This document shows positions 17,083 to 25,880 of a stretch of DNA of 64,000 nt, piece after piece (within the stretch, counting starts at the first letter, position 1; each line of letters begins with the position of its first letter). The notes under the pieces were generated by a model. It was not told the DNA's origin. It worked only from the letters and a program-made list of their open reading frames with translations, and made no database searches. The stretch lies in contig CASFAV010000004.1 in NCBI GenBank assembly GCA_949292905.1, positions 62,001 to 126,000 of the forward strand. The letters run 5' to 3'. This stretch comes from an uncultured Eubacteriales bacterium (GTDB lineage: Bacteria; Bacillota; Clostridia; Christensenellales; DTU072). The translations under genes were made by a program, and so were the position numbers.

Positions 17083-18360
17083 ATGAATCCATTTGCTGAA
17101 CGTCCCGAATCAATCGAAAAACTTTTTGAAAACTGGCAGGCACTGTATCCTCGTTCTTACGACAAGAACGCCGTAGATCCGTACACCAAAACGCGTATAA
17201 TACTGATGAACGGAACGGAATTCGAATCGAATTGGTTCTCGCACAACTTCGAAAGACATACGACGAATACGGATCTCAGACGCGAACTCGCGCTTACGCG
17301 CTATCTGGAAAAACAACAGCAACTCAAACTCTCCCTTCTCAAACCGATTGACGAAAGCGCTCTCGAACACACCATAGGCTACGAGCAACTCGCGGTCGAT
17401 CTCACCGCGGAACTCGCCAAACGAGTGGGCGACGCATATCTCAAAAAAGCTCTCGATTTCGCACTTCTCGAAGACTTTGACCATCTGTACCGTTACGCCA
17501 ACCGCCTCGAAGCGGACAAAGGCGTGCTCGCCGAAAAGCTCGTCGGACGTTACACCGAGATAATGCCGGGACGTCCCACGATAGCGCATCACCGTCATCC
17601 CGCGGATAACGTAAGAAGATCGCTGTCCAACAAGGTTTCCGACAAAATGTCGGTGCTCGCGGGCATGATAATCACCGCCGCGGAACAGCAGACGATGAAT
17701 TATTATATGAATATCGCGACTCTTGCCGAGAACGAGCAAGCCCGCAGGCTCTACGAAGAAATCGCTCTCGTCGAAGAAGAACACGTCACCCATTACGAAG
17801 GGCTAATGGACGCAGGCTCCACATGGCTCGAGTCCCTTCTCCTCCACGAATACGTCGAATGCTATCTGTACTGGTCGTGCTATATGACGGAAACCGACGA
17901 ATATATACGTTCGCTGTGGGAGCGTAATTTCGTAATAGAAGTGGCTCACCTCCACAAAGCGAAGGAATTGCTCGGAAAATACGAGAACAAAGACGTCTCG
18001 GAGGTGATACCCGACGCAGAATTCCCCGAGCCCCTCTCTCTCCACGAAAACGTCGATTACGTCCGCAAAATACTCGCGGATACCGTTCAATTCACCTCTC
18101 ATCACGAGGATTACGCCGACGTCAACGAGCTTCCCCGCGACGCGCGCTTCTTCAAATATCAGCAAGCGCTCAACGCGGACGGCTCAGAAGTACCTTCGCA
18201 TTGCGTGATAGAGGAGCATATCCGTAAAGATAAAAAGGACTACCGCTTCGAAGTGGCTCCCACGCCCGTAAAGGCTTTAAGAAGCAACACCGAAGACAAC
18301 GTGTCCGTAGGCAGAGTGCCCGGAGCCGCGACGAGCAAAGGGTTCAGTTCAAACGCTTAA
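17083..18360 (+). CDS. Ferritin-like di-iron domain protein of unknown role
   Basis: 425 residues, soluble. Two pairs of helices carry Glu/His patterns: YEQLAVDL and LLEDFDHLYRY near residues 105-145, then AAEQQTMNYYMNIA and the ExxH in LVEEEHVTHYEGL near 205-240. This is the arrangement of ferritin-like di-iron proteins, but with a long N-terminal domain and a polar C-terminal tail that I do not recognise. The role could be oxidative stress protection, in keeping with the MarR/flavodoxin group downstream, but that is inference. A GGAGGTAACTGA ribosome site precedes the ATG. It appears to be transcribed alone. Confidence 0.7.
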   Translation: MNPFAERPESIEKLFENWQALYPRSYDKNAVDPYTKTRIILMNGTEFESNWFSHNFERHTTNTDLRRELALTRYLEKQQQLKLSLLKPIDESALEHTIGYEQLAVDLTAELAKRVGDAYLKKALDFALLEDFDHLYRYANRLEADKGVLAEKLVGRYTEIMPGRPTIAHHRHPADNVRRSLSNKVSDKMSVLAGMIITAAEQQTMNYYMNIATLAENEQARRLYEEIALVEEEHVTHYEGLMDAGSTWLESLLLHEYVECYLYWSCYMTETDEYIRSLWERNFVIEVAHLHKAKELLGKYENKDVSEVIPDAEFPEPLSLHENVDYVRKILADTVQFTSHHEDYADVNELPRDARFFKYQQALNADGSEVPSHCVIEEHIRKDKKDYRFEVAPTPVKALRSNTEDNVSVGRVPGAATSKGFSSNA

Positions 18361-18741
18361 TAAAGCTTGATCGCGTCACGAATTCATTTGCCCGCTATGT
18401 GCTCAACGCGCATAGCGGGTGAAACCGTATCGCCGTATATCCGTAAAATACACTTCGTTACCGTAGACCTACGCAATCCTCTCACGCGCGCCGTGCGGCG
18501 CGCGGTTTATAGGCGGCGTTCCGTCGCCGTGACCTTCTTCCGCGCTTTAACGTTTCCTCCGCGCGGGCGGCGATTTCGCCCGTTAGATATTTTCTTTCGC
18601 GCGTTCCCGTGTGGGAAACCCCGTTACTCTCACGCCTTTAGGCACGGGCTTTGACGGTCGGGCATTGTGTCTTTCTCCGCTATCGTCATAACGGCTTCCC
18701 TTGCCTTATACGTCTCCGTATCCGGAAAATCCGATTTCCGC
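18361..18741 (+). other. Gene-free stretch with hairpins
   Basis: No convincing coding sequence. A perfect 9-bp hairpin (CCCGCTATG/CATAGCGGG, 18391-18419) follows the ferritin-like gene and may stop transcription although no U-tract is present. A GC-rich inverted repeat lies around 18503-18525. Nothing else is recognised. Confidence 0.5.
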
Positions 18742-18770
18742 TTGACAAAAATACGAATTCGTATTATTAT
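18742..18770 (+). promoter_or_regulatory. Promoter of the MarR gene with internal palindromic operator
   Basis: -35 TTGACA (18742-18747), -10 TATTAT (18765-18770), spacer 17. The perfect palindrome AATACGAATTCGTATT (18750-18765) fills the spacer, and a half-site-like AAATACGAAAC follows just after the -10. This is where a MarR dimer would block RNA polymerase, so autorepression is likely. Confidence 0.75.
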
Positions 18771-18804
18771 TGAAATACGAAACGGGATTTCTACGAGGTC
18801 GGAT

Positions 18805-19254
18805 ATGGACGGAAAGGAATTTTTCTCAAGGCTCGCGCTCGCCGTGTATAAGATCGACGGCGCCTACGACGTGTTCGCAAGATCGGGCAACGTCAAGGCT
18901 AATCTTATGTGGCTTCTGTACGCATTGAACGACGGGCGGCGCCATACTCAATGCGGAATATGCTCGGAATGGCTGTTCCCGCGCACCACCGTCAATACCC
19001 TCGTTAAAGAATGTAAAGAACGCGGATTCATCGAGTTGAAAAAAATCGCCGGCGAACGCCGCGAAATGGAGATCGCCCTCACCGAAGAAGGCAAACGCTA
19101 CGCCGATAAAGTTTTGTCCCCCGTATACGAAGCGGAAAAAGCGCTCTTTCAAGAGTATTTCCGCGAACGCGGCTTCGGTTTCCTCGAAGAATTGGAAAGC
19201 TTCGGAGAGGCTCTCGAAAAGTCGTTTTCGGTAGCCTGTTCGGAAGAAAAATAA
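18805..19254 (+). CDS. MarR/PadR-like winged-helix transcriptional regulator
   Basis: 149 residues. The winged helix-turn-helix is recognisable in CSEWLFPRTTVNTLVKECKE (recognition helix) and the wing KKIAGERREMEIALTEEG near residues 50-95, followed by a C-terminal dimerisation helix region. It would bind as a dimer to the palindrome between its own -35 and -10. The genes directly downstream (CMD-cupin protein, flavodoxin) are the likely targets. I chose the ATG after GAGGT at 18794-18798; upstream in-frame codons lie before the promoter. MarR proteins of this kind often sense phenolic or quinone stress; the ligand here is unknown. Confidence 0.85.
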   Translation: MDGKEFFSRLALAVYKIDGAYDVFARSGNVKANLMWLLYALNDGRRHTQCGICSEWLFPRTTVNTLVKECKERGFIELKKIAGERREMEIALTEEGKRYADKVLSPVYEAEKALFQEYFRERGFGFLEELESFGEALEKSFSVACSEEK

Positions 19255-19294
19255 ATCTGACGTATCTGCGGCGTAAGCCGCTCGGAGGTGAAAC

Positions 19295-20062
19295 ATGAAA
19301 ATAAAACAAACCGCAGGCAGAGACTCGCTCGGCGCATTCGCGCCAGAGTTCGCAAGGCTCAACGACGACGTTTTATTCGGCGAAGTATGGTCGGATGATA
19401 CGCTCTCCCTCAGAGACCGTTCTCTCGTGACGGTAGTCACGCTCATCGCGGAAGGGCTTACAGACTCATCTTTCCGCTACCATCTCGAAACCGCCAAAAA
19501 CAACGGCATAACCGCTACGGAGATAGCGGCGATAATAACTCACGCCGCATTTTACGCGGGCTGGCCCAAAGCGTGGGCGGCGTTCCGTATCGCCAAAGAA
19601 GTATGGGGAGATAAGACCATCGGGAACGCCTCTTACGAAGCGCACAAGCGCGCTTCGATTTTTCCCGTCGGCGCGCCCAACGACGCATTCGCCCGCTACT
19701 TTACGGGCAAAAGTTATCTCGCGCCGCTTGCGGACAGCGTTTTCAACGTGACTTTCGAGCCGCGTGCGCGCAATAACTACCATATTCACCGCGCCGACAA
19801 AGGAGGCGGACAGATACTTCTTTGCGTAGCGGGCAAGGGTATCTACGAGGAAGAAGGCAAGCCCGCGCGCCTTCTCGAAGCAGGCGACGTAGTGTCGATA
19901 TCCGAAGGCGTCAGGCACTGGCACGGCGCGGCGGACGAATGGTTCTCGCACATCGCCATAGAAGTCAAAGGCGAAAACTCCCGCACGGAATGGCTCGAAG
20001 CGATCGACGACGAGCACTACACGAGCGTTCTCGCGAACCTGAAAAAGCAGAATAACGGTTAA
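19295..20062 (+). CDS. Carboxymuconolactone decarboxylase-like and cupin fusion protein
   Basis: 255 residues in two domains. Residues 10-115 match the CMD/AhpD-like helical domain (LRDRSLVTVVTLIAEG, ITHAAFYAGWPKAWAAFRI). Residues 135-230 form a cupin barrel with metal-binding pattern NNYHIHRADKG, followed by LLEAGDVVSISEGVRHWHGA. The CMD part lacks the CxxC of AhpD peroxidases, so peroxidase activity is not supported. Fusions like this are common in anaerobes beside flavodoxins and MarR genes and are inferred to take part in quinone or electrophile detoxification. A GGAGGTG site precedes the ATG. The flavodoxin follows after 13 bases. Confidence 0.88.
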   Translation: MKIKQTAGRDSLGAFAPEFARLNDDVLFGEVWSDDTLSLRDRSLVTVVTLIAEGLTDSSFRYHLETAKNNGITATEIAAIITHAAFYAGWPKAWAAFRIAKEVWGDKTIGNASYEAHKRASIFPVGAPNDAFARYFTGKSYLAPLADSVFNVTFEPRARNNYHIHRADKGGGQILLCVAGKGIYEEEGKPARLLEAGDVVSISEGVRHWHGAADEWFSHIAIEVKGENSRTEWLEAIDDEHYTSVLANLKKQNNG

Positions 20063-20075
20063 AGGAGAAAGAAAA

Positions 20076-20552
20076 ATGAAAAAGGATCTCGTAGCTTATT
20101 TTTCGGCTTCCGGCGTGACGAAGAGACTCGCCGAAAGACTTGCCTCTGCCATTGACGCCGACGTTTACGAAATACGTCCCGTAACGCCCTATTCCGAGCG
20201 CGATCTCGACTGGACGGACCCCGCTAGCAGAAGCAGTATCGAAATGAAGGACAAGTGTTACCGTCCCCCGATAATCGTTTCCGATCTTCCAGACGCCGCG
20301 TCTTACGGCAGGATATTCGTGGGCTTCCCTATCTGGTGGTACGTGGCGCCCACCGTCGTCAACACCTTCCTCGAAAGCCTCGACCTCAACGGCAAAACGG
20401 TAATTCCCTTCGCGACCTCCGGTTCGAGCGGAATGGGAGATACCGTCAAAGAGCTTATCCCCTCCGCAAAAGGCGCTACGCTCAAACAGGGCAAGCGCTT
20501 CCCCGCAAAAGCTTCCGAAGCGGAGCTTAAAAGCTGGGCGGAAAGCGTTTAA
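20076..20552 (+). CDS. Flavodoxin-family protein
   Basis: 158 residues. The FMN phosphate loop appears as YFSASGVTKRLAERL at the N-terminus, and the isoalloxazine loops as GFPIWWYVAPTVVNTFLE and FATSGSSGMGDT. It would carry electrons as an FMN protein in the cytosol. It is in the same operon as the CMD-cupin gene with an AAAGGAGA ribosome site, and a strong hairpin follows its stop codon. A different flavodoxin is found 1.4 kb downstream. Confidence 0.93.
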   Translation: MKKDLVAYFSASGVTKRLAERLASAIDADVYEIRPVTPYSERDLDWTDPASRSSIEMKDKCYRPPIIVSDLPDAASYGRIFVGFPIWWYVAPTVVNTFLESLDLNGKTVIPFATSGSSGMGDTVKELIPSAKGATLKQGKRFPAKASEAELKSWAESV

Positions 20553-20567
20553 GGCTTTCAATACCAC

Positions 20568-20620
20568 CGAAAAGCAAATAACTGCCGCGGATCTATCCTG
20601 CGGCAGTTATTTGCTTTTCG
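20568..20620. terminator. Long perfect hairpin after the flavodoxin operon
   Basis: A perfect 21-bp stem around an 11-base loop, followed on the plus strand by TTTCGTTTTT. It probably terminates the MarR/CMD/flavodoxin transcript and may also halt minus-strand transcription of the small membrane ORF. Confidence 0.8.
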
Positions 20621-20675
20621 TTTCGTTTTTCGGGTTTTATGCGGCGCTCTTACGCGCTCCGCGCGCATTCGACGT

Positions 20676-20774
20676 TTAAGGATTCAAATACCTGTACAGC
20701 AACAACGCGCATACCGCTACGACGACCGTGACTATCAACGTAAAAATCAGTTTTTTGACGAATCTTCTGAACAT
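20676..20774 (-). CDS. Possible 32-residue single-pass membrane protein
   Basis: A short reading frame: basic N-terminus MFRRFVKK, about 18 hydrophobic residues rich in Val, Ile and Leu, then a short basic tail. GGAGGG lies five bases before the ATG. The topology rule (positive N-terminus) and ribosome site make it credible as a small membrane protein, and it runs opposite to the decayed binding-protein gene. No family is recognised. The 3' end lies just before the 21-bp hairpin. It could be a chance frame; expression evidence is needed. Confidence 0.5.
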   Translation of the reverse strand: MFRRFVKKLIFTLIVTVVVAVCALLLYRYLNP

Positions 20775-20776
20775 AG

Positions 20777-21844
20777 CTCCCTCCGTGTTGTGCATGTTTT
20801 CGGCACGCGGCGCTTCTTCCCGCCTGCGTCGACAAAGGACACGAAAACGCGCCCGGCGAAAACATAACCCTCGTGGATTCCGCGGGAAGAACGGTGTCCA
20901 TCCCGAAAGATCCCGATATTATTTGCACGCTCTCGGCATTCTCGGGGCCGCTCGTCTGCCTTTACGGCTATTCGGAAGAGATGATGGCGACCTCGAATAA
21001 CGTATTGAGAAGCAATTTCCTTAAAGACATGTGCCCTGCCGTGCGCAACGCGGTAAACGTCAAGAATTCGGGCACGATGAACGCGGAAAGCATACTTGCC
21101 ATTAACGCCGAAATCATTTTCGTAGATCTTACGATGTACTCCGACGCGGACGAACGCGCGAAGCTCGACACGATGGGCATCCTTACGTAGTGGTGGATTT
21201 CGTGGATATGGAAAGCCAGATGGAAGCGGCGCTCGTCGTCGGCAAAGCGCTCGGCGCTGACGAAGAAGCCGAACGGTACGTCTCTTACTATCGCGAAGCG
21301 ATAGCTTCGGTGGGCGAGGTGCTCGAAACGCATCCGGAGCGCAAGGAGTACCGCGTATATCATTCGGTGAACGAAGTCACGAGAACGGATGCGAGCGGCA
21401 GTCTCGGCGCGGAATGGACCGCCGCCGAGGGCGCGGTGAACGTATCGACGGACGCTTCGCTTACGTCGGACGGCGACAAGACGATAGCCTCTTGGGAGCA
21501 GATCCTCGTATGGGATCCCGAGGTCATAATCTGCAACGAAGCCGGCGTGGACGACGAGATACTCGGGGATCCGAGATTCGCGGGAGTAGACGCCGTCCGT
21601 AACGGGCGGGTATATCAAATCCCCGGTAGGAGTCACCCGCTGCGGACACCCCAACAGCATAGAGACCCCGATAGCGATATACTGGCTCGCAAAAACGCTT
21701 TATCCCGAGCTTTTCGACTATAGCATAGAGGACAAGATCAAGGAATTTTACCTCGAATTTTTCGACTACGAAGTATCCGACGAAACAGTAGCCGCCATTC
21801 TACGAGGCGACGACGTAAGGGACAATAACCGCAATCCCCGCTGA
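20777..21844 (+). pseudogene. Decayed ABC-transporter substrate-binding lipoprotein (iron/cobalamin type)
   Basis: Coding similarity is spread over two frames. The first piece has a lipobox-like LLPAC at its front, then LVDSAGRTVSIPKDPDIICTL, the opening of an iron-siderophore or cobalamin binding protein (PeripBP_2 class). Near 21183 a single missing C in ATCCTTACG moves the frame; adding one C would give GIPYVVVDFVDMES. The second piece runs through WDPEVIICNEAG and GDPRFAGVDAVRNGRVYQIP, then one extra C near 21620 shifts the frame; the continuation reads GVTRCGHPNSIETPIA. No start codon is in frame before the lipobox. No permease or ATPase gene lies next to it. Assembly errors could also explain the two C-run changes, but not the missing start. 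Confidence 0.8.
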
Positions 21845-21872
21845 CGGTATCGAAGCGCTCCGACGATGCGTA

Positions 21873-21901
21873 TTGTAATAGTACGCGGAGTATGGTATAA
21901 T
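21873..21901 (+). promoter_or_regulatory. Promoter for second flavodoxin and fucosidase
   Basis: -35 TTGTAA (21873-21878) and -10 TATAAT (21896-21901), spacer 17, about 32 bases before the flavodoxin start. Confidence 0.75.
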
Positions 21902-21933
21902 TTACCCGTGCAAGCAAAAGGAGGTGACCCGAT

Positions 21934-22461
21934 ATGAAAATACTTACCGCATATTTCTCGCACGCAGGCGAAAATTACTTTGACGGGAAAATAATCGCCG
22001 TCAAGGAAGGCAATACCGCGATAGTGGCGAAAAAGATAGCCGCGATGACCGGCTCGGACGTTTTCGAGATAGCCCGCGAAACGCCCTATCCATATTCGTA
22101 TGCGGAATGCGTGAAGGAAGCAAAGGAAGAATACATCCGCAATTCCCGTCCGGAGCTCAGAGAAAACGTTTCCGTCAAAGGATACGACGTAGTGATACTC
22201 GCATATCCCAACTGGTGCGGCACCATGCCGATGGCGGTATTCACGTTCCTCGAGAGCGGCGATTTTGCGGGGAAGAAAATACTTCCCGTATGCACCAACG
22301 AAGGCAGCCGAATGGGGCGTAGCGAAGGCGATATCAAGGCGCTGTGTCCCGAAGCGGAAGTCATCGACGGCTTATCCGTGAAAGGCAGTCTTTCCGAAGA
22401 ATCGGATGAAAAGGTCTTTAATTACCTTAAATACAACGGTATCCCCGTAAAAGAGAACTGA
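21934..22461 (+). CDS. Flavodoxin-family protein (second copy)
   Basis: 175 residues. The FMN loop is MKILTAYFSHAGENYFDG, with a longer insert before helix 1 than in the first flavodoxin, then AYPNWCGTMPMAVFTFLE and CTNEGSRMGRSEGD. Preceded by AAAGGAGGTGA, an almost perfect anti-Shine-Dalgarno match, so strong translation is expected. The GH29 gene begins 13 bases after its stop and probably shares the transcript. Its redox partner is unknown. Confidence 0.92.
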   Translation: MKILTAYFSHAGENYFDGKIIAVKEGNTAIVAKKIAAMTGSDVFEIARETPYPYSYAECVKEAKEEYIRNSRPELRENVSVKGYDVVILAYPNWCGTMPMAVFTFLESGDFAGKKILPVCTNEGSRMGRSEGDIKALCPEAEVIDGLSVKGSLSEESDEKVFNYLKYNGIPVKEN

Positions 22462-22474
22462 AGAGGAGAAAAAT

Positions 22475-23944
22475 ATGGATAAAAAGATCGCGGAATACCT
22501 CGAACTGATCGACGAAGTCATATCGAAAGGGAAATTCAAGGATAATTGGATAAGCCTGTCCGCCCACAAAACGCCCTCGTGGTACCGAGCGGGGCGGTTC
22601 GGGATATTCATACACTGGGGGGTATACAGCGTGCCGGCATACGGAAACGAATGGTATCCGCGCAATATGTACGATCCTCTGACGAAGGAAGGCAGGCACC
22701 ACCTGAAAGTATACGGCGAAAAAACAGACTACCGCGCGTTCATCGAGAAATTCAAACCCGACAAATACAACGCGGAGGAATGGGCGGCGCTGTTCCGCGC
22801 GTCGGGCGCGAGATTCGTAATGCCGGTATGCGAGCATCACGACGGCGTGAAGATGTACGCGAGCGAGCTTAACCGTTGGAATATGTACGCGCTCAACGGG
22901 CGCGATTATATCGCGGAGCTTAAAGGGGCTCTCGAAGCGGAAGGACTGACCTTCCTGGCGTCGAGCCACAGGGCGGAGCACTACTGGTTCATGAACAAAG
23001 CGCGCAAGTATCGCCCCGGAAGCGAGATCGTGACCTCGGAAGAATACCGCGATCTCTACGGACCCGCCTATCTTCCCCCTACGGGGCACGCGGACAAGAC
23101 GGACAGAGAGATAGACGCTACCGAGGATTGGCTCAAAGATTGGCTCGCAAGCTCGGCGGAACTCGTGGACAGGCTCGAGCCTTCCGCCGTCTATTTCGAC
23201 TGGTGGATACAGAAAAAGGAATTCAAGCCCTACCTCAAGAAATTCCTCGCCTACTACTACAACCGCGCTCAAGAATGGGGCAAAGAGGTTACCGTATTCT
23301 ATAAAGTGGGTGCCGTAATGAAAGGATGCGCTACGTTCGACGTGGAGCGCGGACAGGTAAAGGAGATACGCGAAGACGTGTGGCAATGCGACACGGCTAT
23401 CGCGCGCAACAGCTGGGGATACACCGAAGGCAACAAATTCAAGAGTCCCACGGAGCTTATACAAAATCTCGTGGACGTGGTCTCGAAGAACGGTTGCTTC
23501 ATGCTGAACGTGGGACCGAAGTCGGACGGTACGATATGCGCGGAGGAGCGCGCGGCGCTCGAAGCTATCGGGAAGTGGCTCACGATAAACGGCGAAGCTA
23601 TTTACTCGGCGGGCACTGCGGAAGTGGGCTTCGGCGAAGGACCTACGAAACCCGCGGGGCAGTTCAAGGAAAACACGCGCTACACGCTCAAGGACTACCG
23701 TTTCACCTACAAGACGGGGGCTATCTACGTATTCCCGATGGGCTGTAAATACCGTAGCGAAATGACGGTGAAGAAACTCGCCTTCCGCTCCGAGCGCGGT
23801 ATCCGCTACACGATACGCAAAGCGGAGATCCTGGGCTCCGACGTGCCGTTGACCTTCCGCCACGACGAAAGCGGCTTACACCTCACCATCCCCCGCGACC
23901 CCGGGGTCCCCTTCCCCTACTGCATCAAACTCACCGTGGATTAG
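22475..23944 (+). CDS. GH29 alpha-L-fucosidase, cytoplasmic form
   Basis: 489 residues. GH29 landmarks are SWYRAGRFGIFIHWGVYSVPA at the N-terminus, FVMPVCEHHDGVKMY (substrate-contacting His pair), and PSAVYFDWWI near residue 242, whose Asp is the likely nucleophile. A C-terminal beta-sandwich-like region follows after residue 370, beginning YSAG. No signal peptide is present, so it would act on imported fucosides such as milk-oligosaccharide or mucin fragments. A GAGGAG ribosome site precedes the ATG. Coupling with a flavodoxin has no obvious meaning. Confidence 0.93.
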   Translation: MDKKIAEYLELIDEVISKGKFKDNWISLSAHKTPSWYRAGRFGIFIHWGVYSVPAYGNEWYPRNMYDPLTKEGRHHLKVYGEKTDYRAFIEKFKPDKYNAEEWAALFRASGARFVMPVCEHHDGVKMYASELNRWNMYALNGRDYIAELKGALEAEGLTFLASSHRAEHYWFMNKARKYRPGSEIVTSEEYRDLYGPAYLPPTGHADKTDREIDATEDWLKDWLASSAELVDRLEPSAVYFDWWIQKKEFKPYLKKFLAYYYNRAQEWGKEVTVFYKVGAVMKGCATFDVERGQVKEIREDVWQCDTAIARNSWGYTEGNKFKSPTELIQNLVDVVSKNGCFMLNVGPKSDGTICAEERAALEAIGKWLTINGEAIYSAGTAEVGFGEGPTKPAGQFKENTRYTLKDYRFTYKTGAIYVFPMGCKYRSEMTVKKLAFRSERGIRYTIRKAEILGSDVPLTFRHDESGLHLTIPRDPGVPFPYCIKLTVD

Positions 23945-23958
23945 TTAAGGAGTATATT

Positions 23959-24201
23959 TTGACTGTCTCACAAGCGGTTGCGAAGCGCATAAATCAATTA
24001 CTGACAGAACGGAAGATGACTCAATATCGTTTGGAGCAGAATTCCGGAATACAGCACGGCACGATGAACGGCATAATGAGCGCGAGAAACAAAGGTATCG
24101 AGCTTAATACCGTTATGATGATCGCGCGCGGATTTAGCATGACCGTGACCGAATTTCTTGACGATCCGATTTTCACGGCAGAGAATTTGGAAATAGAATG
24201 A
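23959..24201 (+). CDS. Small XRE-family helix-turn-helix regulator
   Basis: 80 residues, essentially one HTH domain: AKRINQLLTERKMTQYRLEQNSGI with the recognition helix in QHGTMNGIMSARNKG, then ELNTVMMIARGFSMTVTEFLDD. Single-domain XRE proteins regulate nearby genes or toxin systems. The start is TTG, set by AAGGAG seven bases upstream. It follows the fucosidase by 14 bases, and a hairpin terminator lies directly after it. No toxin partner was seen beside it. Confidence 0.87.
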   Translation: MTVSQAVAKRINQLLTERKMTQYRLEQNSGIQHGTMNGIMSARNKGIELNTVMMIARGFSMTVTEFLDDPIFTAENLEIE

Positions 24202-24205
24202 AATA

Positions 24206-24231
24206 TAAAAGCCGCTTAAAGCGGCTTTATT
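24206..24231. terminator. Bidirectional terminator between XRE gene and ABC permease
   Basis: AAAGCCGCTT/AAGCGGCTTT stem with A-rich 5' and T-rich 3' flanks, so it can act on both convergent transcripts. Confidence 0.85.
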
Positions 24232-24298
24232 ATATTATAATACGTTTTTATTAGAAAAAATTACGATCCGGCAATAAACCTTCCCGCAAGTCCATTCT

Positions 24299-25075
24299 TC
24301 ACGATCCCGTAGACTTGTAGCGGCTTAAGCCGAAAACGAAAAAACCATAACACGGCACTATGAATATTAGCCCGATAAGCGGCAATAGCCCGTACCACCA
24401 TTCTACGCTACGTCCTACAAGGTATAAGAACGGATAATACTGGAATAACGCTATCGGTATCACATAGGTGAAAAATTTCAATATCCCCTTCCCGTATATC
24501 GACATCGGATATTGTCCGAATTCGCGCGTTCCGTCCGTGAATATATTCATAAATTCCAGACCTTCTATCGTGAAAAAACTTATCGCCGCATACAGGATAA
24601 ACAGCCCCGCATACACCGCGATACCGCCTATTATCATCGCTATCAGCGTCAGCACCTTGTCGTATGTCCAGTCCACTCCGCATGTAGGGATTGCGTAGCC
24701 TAAAGTCACCGCCGCCTGCATAAACCTTCCTATCCGCGAAAATTCCATCGTTGAAGTCAGCACCTGAAATATTACGCTTCGCGGGCGCAACAACATTCTG
24801 TCCAACGAACCGCTTTTTATCAGTTGCGGAAACGTGTCGAACCCCCTGAGAAAACATTCCGCCATCGAAAACGCCATCAGCACCGCCGCAAAACATATCA
24901 GCACTTCCGAAAAAGTGTAGCCGTCCACTTCGTTGAAGCGGTCAAAAAGAAAATAGACTGCGAAAAACGACGAAAACGAGGTTATAAACTGCCCCGCAAC
25001 CGTCATAAAAAAGGACGCTTTGTATTGCATTTGCGATTTAACGAGTATTGCCGCATATTTGAAATACAATTTCAT
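24299..25075 (-). CDS. ABC-2 type transporter permease (COG3694-like)
   Basis: 258 residues with six hydrophobic segments. The N-terminus KYAAILVKSQMQYKASFFMT and the central GSLDRMLLRPRSVIFQVL match the uncharacterised permease family partnered with a COG4586 ATPase. It would form half of the membrane channel of an exporter. The start follows the first permease of the group by one base; a GGAGG ribosome site lies in the preceding gene end. The cargo is unknown. Confidence 0.9.
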   Translation of the reverse strand: MKLYFKYAAILVKSQMQYKASFFMTVAGQFITSFSSFFAVYFLFDRFNEVDGYTFSEVLICFAAVLMAFSMAECFLRGFDTFPQLIKSGSLDRMLLRPRSVIFQVLTSTMEFSRIGRFMQAAVTLGYAIPTCGVDWTYDKVLTLIAMIIGGIAVYAGLFILYAAISFFTIEGLEFMNIFTDGTREFGQYPMSIYGKGILKFFTYVIPIALFQYYPFLYLVGRSVEWWYGLLPLIGLIFIVPCYGFFVFGLSRYKSTGS

Positions 25076-25076
25076 A

Positions 25077-25880
25077 TCAGCCTCCCTGCACCACTACGCG
25101 CTTGAGGGCGCGCTTGAGCCACGCTCTGCCTCCTATCAGAGTTACTATGAGCCAGAACGCTTGCACGGCTATCGTCAACGCAGCTTCTTTCCCCGTCACG
25201 TAGCCCACGTAAATAAGAAACGGCGCGCTCTGCATCGACGCGAACGGAAGTAAATTCAGCACCGTTTGCACCGCGTCGGGGAAAAACGGTATCGGTATCA
25301 CCGCGCCGGAAAGGAATTCTATCACCGAAACAGCCAAAACCTTGATACCGCCCGCGGAAAGCGTATAGAACGCCGAAATATACACGAGCATCGATATCGC
25401 CACCATCACCGCGAAGCCGAGAAGGACCGAAATCGGGAAAAGCACCGCACACAGCGCGTTCGCGGGCGCGCCGATATTGAACGGCGCGGGCAGGAATATT
25501 GCGACCGCTATTATCGGGAAACACCTCAAAACGGTATTGGCAAGTCTTGCAGCCGCATTTTTCACGAACCACATTCCGTACAGATCACAGGGGCGGCACA
25601 ATTCGTACGCGACGTTGCCGGAAACGATGCTGTCGAAAGTTTCGGGGTCGAAAAACCAGGGCATAAACATCGCGAGCAACGCTTGTTGCAACCAAATATA
25701 GCTTACGAGCGCGTTGAACTCCATCGGGAAACCGTCGGGACTGCTTCTGTAGAACGCTTCGTACAGCAATATCGTCATAAATCCCCAGGCGAATTGGGTG
25801 GCTACGCCCGCCCATGCCGCCGCGCGGTACTGCAAGCCGCCCGTAAACCTTATTCGGAAAAACGATAAATACTGTCTCAT
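25077..25880 (-). CDS. ABC-2 type transporter permease (COG4587-like)
   Basis: 267 residues with six predicted helices. It starts MRQYLSFFRIRFTGGLQYRAAAWAG and has WFFDPETFDSIVSGNVAYELCRPCD in the first loop, typical of the second permease of the COG4586/4587/3694 system. It is expected to pair with the adjacent permease. The ATG overlaps the ATPase stop by four bases. Confidence 0.9.
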   Translation of the reverse strand: MRQYLSFFRIRFTGGLQYRAAAWAGVATQFAWGFMTILLYEAFYRSSPDGFPMEFNALVSYIWLQQALLAMFMPWFFDPETFDSIVSGNVAYELCRPCDLYGMWFVKNAAARLANTVLRCFPIIAVAIFLPAPFNIGAPANALCAVLFPISVLLGFAVMVAISMLVYISAFYTLSAGGIKVLAVSVIEFLSGAVIPIPFFPDAVQTVLNLLPFASMQSAPFLIYVGYVTGKEAALTIAVQAFWLIVTLIGGRAWLKRALKRVVVQGG

